This document shows, piece by piece, positions 60,218 to 64,000 of a stretch of DNA of 64,000 nucleotides. Each line of letters begins with the position of its first letter. Positions within the stretch are counted from its first letter, which is position 1. The notes under the pieces were generated by a model that saw nothing but the letters and a program-made list of their open reading frames with translations, ran no database searches and was not told where the DNA came from. The position numbers were made by a program, and so were the translations under genes. The stretch is from UBA6168 sp964508135 (lineage in GTDB: Bacteria > Bacteroidota > Bacteroidia > Chitinophagales > Saprospiraceae): contig CAZDSU010000020.1 in assembly GCA_964508135.1 (NCBI GenBank), positions 1-64,000 of the forward strand, given 5' to 3'.

Positions 60218-61189
60218 ATGAAATACCGTACCCTCGGCCGCACAGGCTACCAAATCTCAGAAATCGGCTACGGCATGTGGGGCCTGGCTGGCTGGAAAGA
60301 CACCAACCCAAAAGAAGTTCAGCAGTCGCTGGAACGTGCAGTAGAACTGGGCCTCAATTTCTTCGACACGGCTTGGGCTTACGGCGATGGCGTAAGCGAA
60401 ATCATTCTGGGGGAATTGGTCAGAAAGCACAGGCACAAGCGGCTCTACCTCGCCTCGAAGGTTCCACCGAAGAATAGGCGCTGGCCATCAAAGCCGGAGT
60501 TCACCATTGACGAGGTTTTTCCTTCGGAATACATCGAGGAATACGTCGAGCGCAGCTTGAAAAACCTCGGCATGGAGCAATTGGATTTGATGCAGTTCCA
60601 TGTCTGGAACGATTCGTGGCACGAGCGTGACGAGTGGAAGGAAACCATTGCGAAGCTGACCAAAGCGGGCAAAGTGGCGCACTGGGGCATCAGCATCAAC
60701 CGCTGGGAACCCGACAACAGCCTCGAAACCCTCCGCACGGGTTTGATTGATACGGTACAGGTCATTTACAATATCTTCGACCAAAACCCGAAAGACCACC
60801 TCTTCCCGCTTTGCAGCGAGTTGAACATCGGCGTCATCGCTCGTGTCCCTTTCGATGAAGGCACGCTCACCGGCCTGATGACCAAGGACATGACCTTCCC
60901 GCCCGATGATTGGCGGGTGACTTACTTCGTAAAGGAAAACTTGGATGCCAGTGTTGACAGGGCCGAGGCATTGCGCCCCATCCTTCCGCCCCGCATGACG
61001 ATGGCGGAAATGGCCATTCGTTTCATCCTCAGCAACCAGGACGTGGCTACCACGATACCCGGTATGCGCAAGCTGCGCCACGTGGAGGCGAACATCGGTT
61101 GCAGCGATGGGATTGGGCTGAAATACGATACCTTGTTTGAACTGAAAAAGCACCGGTGGGATAGGACGCCGACGACTTGGAGCCAGTGA
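60218..61189 (+). CDS. Aldo/keto reductase
   Basis: The 323-residue cytosolic NADPH-dependent reductase has the (beta/alpha)8 family landmarks: NFFDTAWAYGDGVSEIILGE with the catalytic Asp and Tyr, LYLASKVPP with the Lys, LDLMQFHVWND with the His, GKVAHWGISINRWEP, and the C-terminal ATTIPGMRKLRHVEANIG NADPH-binding loop. The substrate is unknown. Length and motifs are complete. Confidence 0.94.
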   Translation: MKYRTLGRTGYQISEIGYGMWGLAGWKDTNPKEVQQSLERAVELGLNFFDTAWAYGDGVSEIILGELVRKHRHKRLYLASKVPPKNRRWPSKPEFTIDEVFPSEYIEEYVERSLKNLGMEQLDLMQFHVWNDSWHERDEWKETIAKLTKAGKVAHWGISINRWEPDNSLETLRTGLIDTVQVIYNIFDQNPKDHLFPLCSELNIGVIARVPFDEGTLTGLMTKDMTFPPDDWRVTYFVKENLDASVDRAEALRPILPPRMTMAEMAIRFILSNQDVATTIPGMRKLRHVEANIGCSDGIGLKYDTLFELKKHRWDRTPTTWSQ

Positions 61190-61193
61190 GTTA

Positions 61194-61268
61194 GTGGTCG
61201 CCCAATTTATTGGGCTGACCGAAAATCGGTACATGATTCACGGTCAGCCCAATAAATTGGGCGACCAC
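61194..61268. repeat. Perfect 28-bp inverted repeat
   Basis: Positions 61194-61221 and 61241-61268 are perfect reverse complements, opening gtggtcgcccaatttattgg. The arms themselves contain the palindrome cccaatttattggg. It lies between the convergent aldo/keto reductase and DUF4846 genes. It has no T tract, so it may be an element end pair rather than a terminator. Confidence 0.85.
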
Positions 61269-61277
61269 AATATCCCG

Positions 61278-62141
61278 TCAAAAAGATTTCAACATATCCC
61301 TTTCAAAAATCCACTCAGGCGTCTGCAATTCCTCGCCAAAATCCGAACTGTACCAAGGACTTAACTCCTCATCATTCGGATTCACCAGCACATGAATCTC
61401 CTGCGCTGGCATATAACTTTGGGCCAGCATAAAAATCTTTTCGCCTGTACTTTCCTTTACTGCCACATCCACTACGATGACCGCATGGCCGGGGCTGCCA
61501 CCTTTGATGAACACGTCGCCAATGGCGAGGTCCTTCACTTGCTTTGGCATCAGTTCTTTGGACAGCGAAAGCGTCCCGGCGTACATAAAAACGAGGTTGA
61601 GGTATTCCCTGAAAGACTCATAACTCGTTGACGGTGTGTTGGTTGCATACCATTCCGTTTTGTTGCCTTCCACCTTCACTCGGTAGCCTTGCCGCCATTT
61701 CACATATTCTGCATTGAAGCCGTTGGTAAAGTTGAAATGAAGCGCATCGTACTGTTTTTGGGCAAACAAATGCTCTGCCCGCAACCGCATGACCGCATCG
61801 GCGCATTGCTGAAGGTCACGGTCGCCCGTATCCATGTCCACCACGGCGGCATGGACGGTTTGTCGGCTTTTCAGCCTTCCGTCAAAAAGATGAACATGGG
61901 CATTGGCGGGTTTCAATGGAAGGTTGCGGAGGTAACTGGCGAAAGAGATGGTCGAGACTTCCTGCCGGACGAATCCTGCGGGCGGTTGGAAGCGCAGCGA
62001 GATGGTCGCTCCATCCGTGCTTTCGATTTGCCGTGAAACAGCAACGGCTGCCAGTTCAGGATGGCCCTGATTTGACTGGCAGCCGCTGAAGGCTTGGAGG
62101 AAGGGGATAGTAAAGGCGAAGATTGGTTTTAGCATAATCAT
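61278..62141 (-). CDS. DUF4846 lipoprotein
   Basis: The 287-residue product has a lipoprotein signal (FTIPFLQAFSGCQ, Cys at about 21). The mature part shows the DUF4846 pattern: CADAVMRLRAEHLFAQKQYDALHFNFTNGF, WRQGYRV, YESFREYLNLVFMYAGTLSLSKEL, GDVFIKGGSPGHAVIVVDVAV and FMLAQSYMPAQEIHVLVNP. The SPGHAVIVVD and later Gln suggest a papain-like fold, but activity is unproven. Confidence 0.86.
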   Translation of the reverse strand: MIMLKPIFAFTIPFLQAFSGCQSNQGHPELAAVAVSRQIESTDGATISLRFQPPAGFVRQEVSTISFASYLRNLPLKPANAHVHLFDGRLKSRQTVHAAVVDMDTGDRDLQQCADAVMRLRAEHLFAQKQYDALHFNFTNGFNAEYVKWRQGYRVKVEGNKTEWYATNTPSTSYESFREYLNLVFMYAGTLSLSKELMPKQVKDLAIGDVFIKGGSPGHAVIVVDVAVKESTGEKIFMLAQSYMPAQEIHVLVNPNDEELSPWYSSDFGEELQTPEWIFERDMLKSF

Positions 62142-62190
62142 CCAACGATTTTTGGAATGAAGTTATTACGGTCGGAAAAGCTCATAAAAC

Positions 62191-62243
62191 GGGTTGAACC
62201 ACCTCTGTTAGAGCTTGGATCTCTAACAGAGGTGGTTCAACCC
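62191..62243. repeat. REP-like palindrome beside RAYT 2
   Basis: GGGTTGAACCACCTCTGTTA and GAG (62191-62213) pair perfectly with 62221-62243. Part of it (aaccacctctgttagagctt) recurs at 63071-63090 on the other side of the transposase gene. Confidence 0.75.
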
Positions 62244-62263
62244 GAAGGCCAGCTTTTCACTTA

Positions 62264-62998
62264 TTATTCGAGAAAAAACTTCTTATCCCAAATATCCTTT
62301 GCTTCATTATGTAGCATCAGGAAATATTCCGTTTTTTGAAACCACAACTCCAAAAATTCAAGATATAGGAGGCTGGTAGGCGTTGATCCGTTGGCAATCA
62401 AGTTCGGCTGTGCCGTTGGCGTACCTATTTCTCGATCACCTTTCAGCTTTTCTAAAATTTCCTGATATGAGCTATACGGCCAAATACCATAATCATCACA
62501 GAAACGATGATGGACTGGGTTTCTATGGATATAGCAAATTAGATAGGTGAACAAATCTTGGCCCTCTATCAAGGCACGGCCAAATGGCAAAGAGAATAGC
62601 TTCCCTTTTCTATCATTTGCCTTGTTGAAGGCCTGGGCATAGCCGGAAAACAGGTTTGAAAACTGTCGGGCGAGAATCTGGCTAATCCTATCATCAAATG
62701 CCGCTTCATCGGGTTGAGTGCTTTCACGGTAGGTTGAATGAAAAATTGGCTTTAGAAAGCGGCCTGGCATCCGCTCATGCAGCACATCATAAGAATATAC
62801 TCTAACCAAAAGGTGGAAATGATTGGGAAGTAAACAATATGCAAAGATTTGTGCAATTGGCGAGATATGGTCCCGAATCTTATCTAAAAAATAGAGGTAG
62901 TTTCTTGGTTCAATGAAAATATCTTCCCGGTTGTTGCCTTGATTGAAGATATGGTAAGTTCGATCGGCACGAAGTGGGATGGCATAAGGGTCGCTCAT
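62264..62998 (-). CDS. REP-associated transposase (RAYT 2, Y1/HUH family)
   Basis: From MSDPYAIPLRADRTYHIFNQ the 244-residue product has the HUH pair His60-Phe-His62 in CLLPNHFHLLVRV and the Tyr-containing LICYIHRNPVHH, the standard IS200-like transposase layout of the RAYT family. The frame is intact. Related REP-like sequences flank it. It differs from RAYT 1 enough to represent another subgroup. Confidence 0.88.
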   Translation of the reverse strand: MSDPYAIPLRADRTYHIFNQGNNREDIFIEPRNYLYFLDKIRDHISPIAQIFAYCLLPNHFHLLVRVYSYDVLHERMPGRFLKPIFHSTYRESTQPDEAAFDDRISQILARQFSNLFSGYAQAFNKANDRKGKLFSLPFGRALIEGQDLFTYLICYIHRNPVHHRFCDDYGIWPYSSYQEILEKLKGDREIGTPTAQPNLIANGSTPTSLLYLEFLELWFQKTEYFLMLHNEAKDIWDKKFFLE

Positions 62999-63069
62999 AG
63001 TATGGAGTTTTGTTTGGGTAAAGATATTGCACCGATTTAATATTCTCAAGGAGATTTCCCGTCTCTGGG

Positions 63070-63103
63070 CTAACCACCCCTGTTAGAGCTTGAAGCTCTA
63101 CCG
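63070..63103. repeat. REP-like sequence on the other side of RAYT 2
   Basis: The sequence ctaaccacccctgttagagc with ttgaagctctaccg is a variant of the palindrome at 62191-62243 in the same orientation. The agagcttgaagctct core is a hairpin. Confidence 0.65.
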
Positions 63104-63194
63104 TTTATACACAAATATTCTACCTTGCAATGCCAGCAGCGGTTGGACTTGCACGAAGCACCCGCTCAAGGATTAACTTTTACAAATCAGCGTC

Positions 63195-64000
63195 ATGGCC
63201 AAAGAAAAAAAAGCACGGGGTAGTCATCATTTGTTTGGCGATAAGCGGTTGGAAAAAAAAGCCGGGAGCTTGCCCAGCGCATGGCGGACAAACAATCCGT
63301 GGTTATCAACCAGATAGCATCTGGCTGGTCGGAGCAGGTAAGTTTCTACCGCTTTTTGCACAATAAACAGGTCACAGAGGAAGCATTGGCCAACAAGATG
63401 CGGTGGAAGTGCGAAAAGGGTGTTCGCCCCGACAGCCACGTACTGGTCATAAGCGGTACCACGCTCATTGATTACAGCGCCCAAAGGGGGTGCGTCAAGG
63501 AGAACAGTGGGCTGGGCTTCATAGGCGACCACGACGGGTGGGGCTACAACCTGCATGGGAGCATGGCGGTCTGTGCGGACGACACTTCCATCCTCGGCAT
63601 CAGCGACGCTTTTTTGTGGCACCGGACAGAGGCAAAGAACGATACCCGGGAAAACTACTACGGGAAGCCTTTTGAAGGAAAGGAGTCCCATCGGTGGGCC
63701 AGTTCGTGCAACCGGAGCAAGGCTGTCGTGAAAGGTGCCGGGATGGTCACTTTTGTGCAGGACAGGGAGGGTGACATGTACGACACCTTTGTGTTGGTGC
63801 CGGAGGAGCGCCACCACCTGTTGGTTCGCAGTAAATACGACCGGAACATTACAACCGCCTTGGGAGGACGTGCCAAGCTGCGCAGCCATCTGTCGGCACA
63901 GGGCCCCTGCATTACCTATGAACTGGAGGTGCGGGGCGACAGCCATAAGCGCACGGCACATACCGCTTTGCTGGAAGTGCGCTACGCAACGGTCCTGCTT
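63195..64000 (+). pseudogene. IS4-type (Tn5-like) transposase, frameshifted and cut by the window edge
   Basis: The ATG at 63195 opens MAKEKKARGSHHLFGDKRLE. At the run of eight A (63253-63260) the frame must shift by -1 to continue as RELAQRMADKQSVVINQIAS, then GWSEQVSFYRFLHNKQVTEE and on to FVQDREGDMYDTFV (second DDE Asp) without a stop to the window end. The site that normally holds the first catalytic Asp (DTT) reads ISGTTLIDYS here. A programmed -1 slip at A-AAA-AAA-G is possible, but the Asp-to-Gly change suggests that this copy is dead. The right end is outside the window. Confidence 0.82.

Noticed and set aside
63227..63961. 244-codon leftward open frame over the IS4-type transposase
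   Set aside because: The plus strand carries a recognisable transposase; the leftward product has no family resemblance.
1..64000. tRNA or rRNA genes
   Set aside because: By eye I found no sequence with the T-loop GGTTCGAATCC pattern in cloverleaf context and no rRNA. A tRNAscan search would settle this.

Overview
This window looks like chromosomal DNA from a free-living or sludge-type Bacteroidota, most plausibly of the Saprospiria/Chitinophagia side. The evidence is type IX secretion (T9SS) C-terminal sorting domains, SprB repeats, a PorP/SprF protein, a PorE-like TPR/PD40 protein, many lipoproteins and PorT-like barrels, and promoters of the TTTG-N19-TATCTTTG type. The genus assignment is inference. 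The sequence is a draft scaffold with N gaps at 12429-12438, 27170-27269 and 48340-48349.

Layout. 0-15.5 kb: a truncated MFS gene, threonine aldolase, di-haem peroxidase, glucan phosphorylase, a DUF4340 protein, a secreted BNR-repeat protein, a TPR protein, an HD-PycTM protein and a CotH/P-domain secreted protein. 15.6-23.9 kb: an accessory block with a REP-type (RAYT) transposase in perfect 39-bp inverted repeats, then a four-gene leftward locus: SIR2-like protein, membrane-anchored STAND ATPase, 14-blade WD40 protein and FGE-like protein. The last two carry signal peptides and nearly the same N-terminal module. 24-34 kb: copper ATPase, RluA, UbiX, thioredoxin, DUF2520, and CcmF/CcmE for cytochrome c maturation. 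34-46 kb: membrane and methyltransferase genes, two nucleotide-sugar enzymes (RmlB, UXS-like), a giant SprB adhesin and CoaE. 46-56 kb: PorP/SprF, DUF2795, a TruC-like synthase, a Clp-like AAA+ protein, a lipoprotein and a PorE-like protein ending in SPOR domains. 56-64 kb: serine hydrolase, CDGSH protein, DUF3810, thioredoxin-like lipoprotein, aldo/keto reductase, DUF4846, a second RAYT transposase and a broken IS4-type transposase.

The two strongest discoveries are these. (1) The SIR2/STAND/WD40/FGE locus reads as a transmembrane conflict or signalling system: cytosolic effector, membrane-anchored ATPase and exported sensor-like proteins, under a textbook promoter. (2) There is a set of undescribed-looking miniature inverted-repeat elements. 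A 214/215-bp element occurs twice, each copy with a 10-bp target duplication. One copy has landed inside the terminal repeat of a second element, which has its own 9-bp duplication. A third long-hairpin element lies between the WD40 and FGE genes. In addition, about ten intergenic gaps hold hairpins whose arms are tandem runs of a short word facing runs of its complement, with a different word in each gap.
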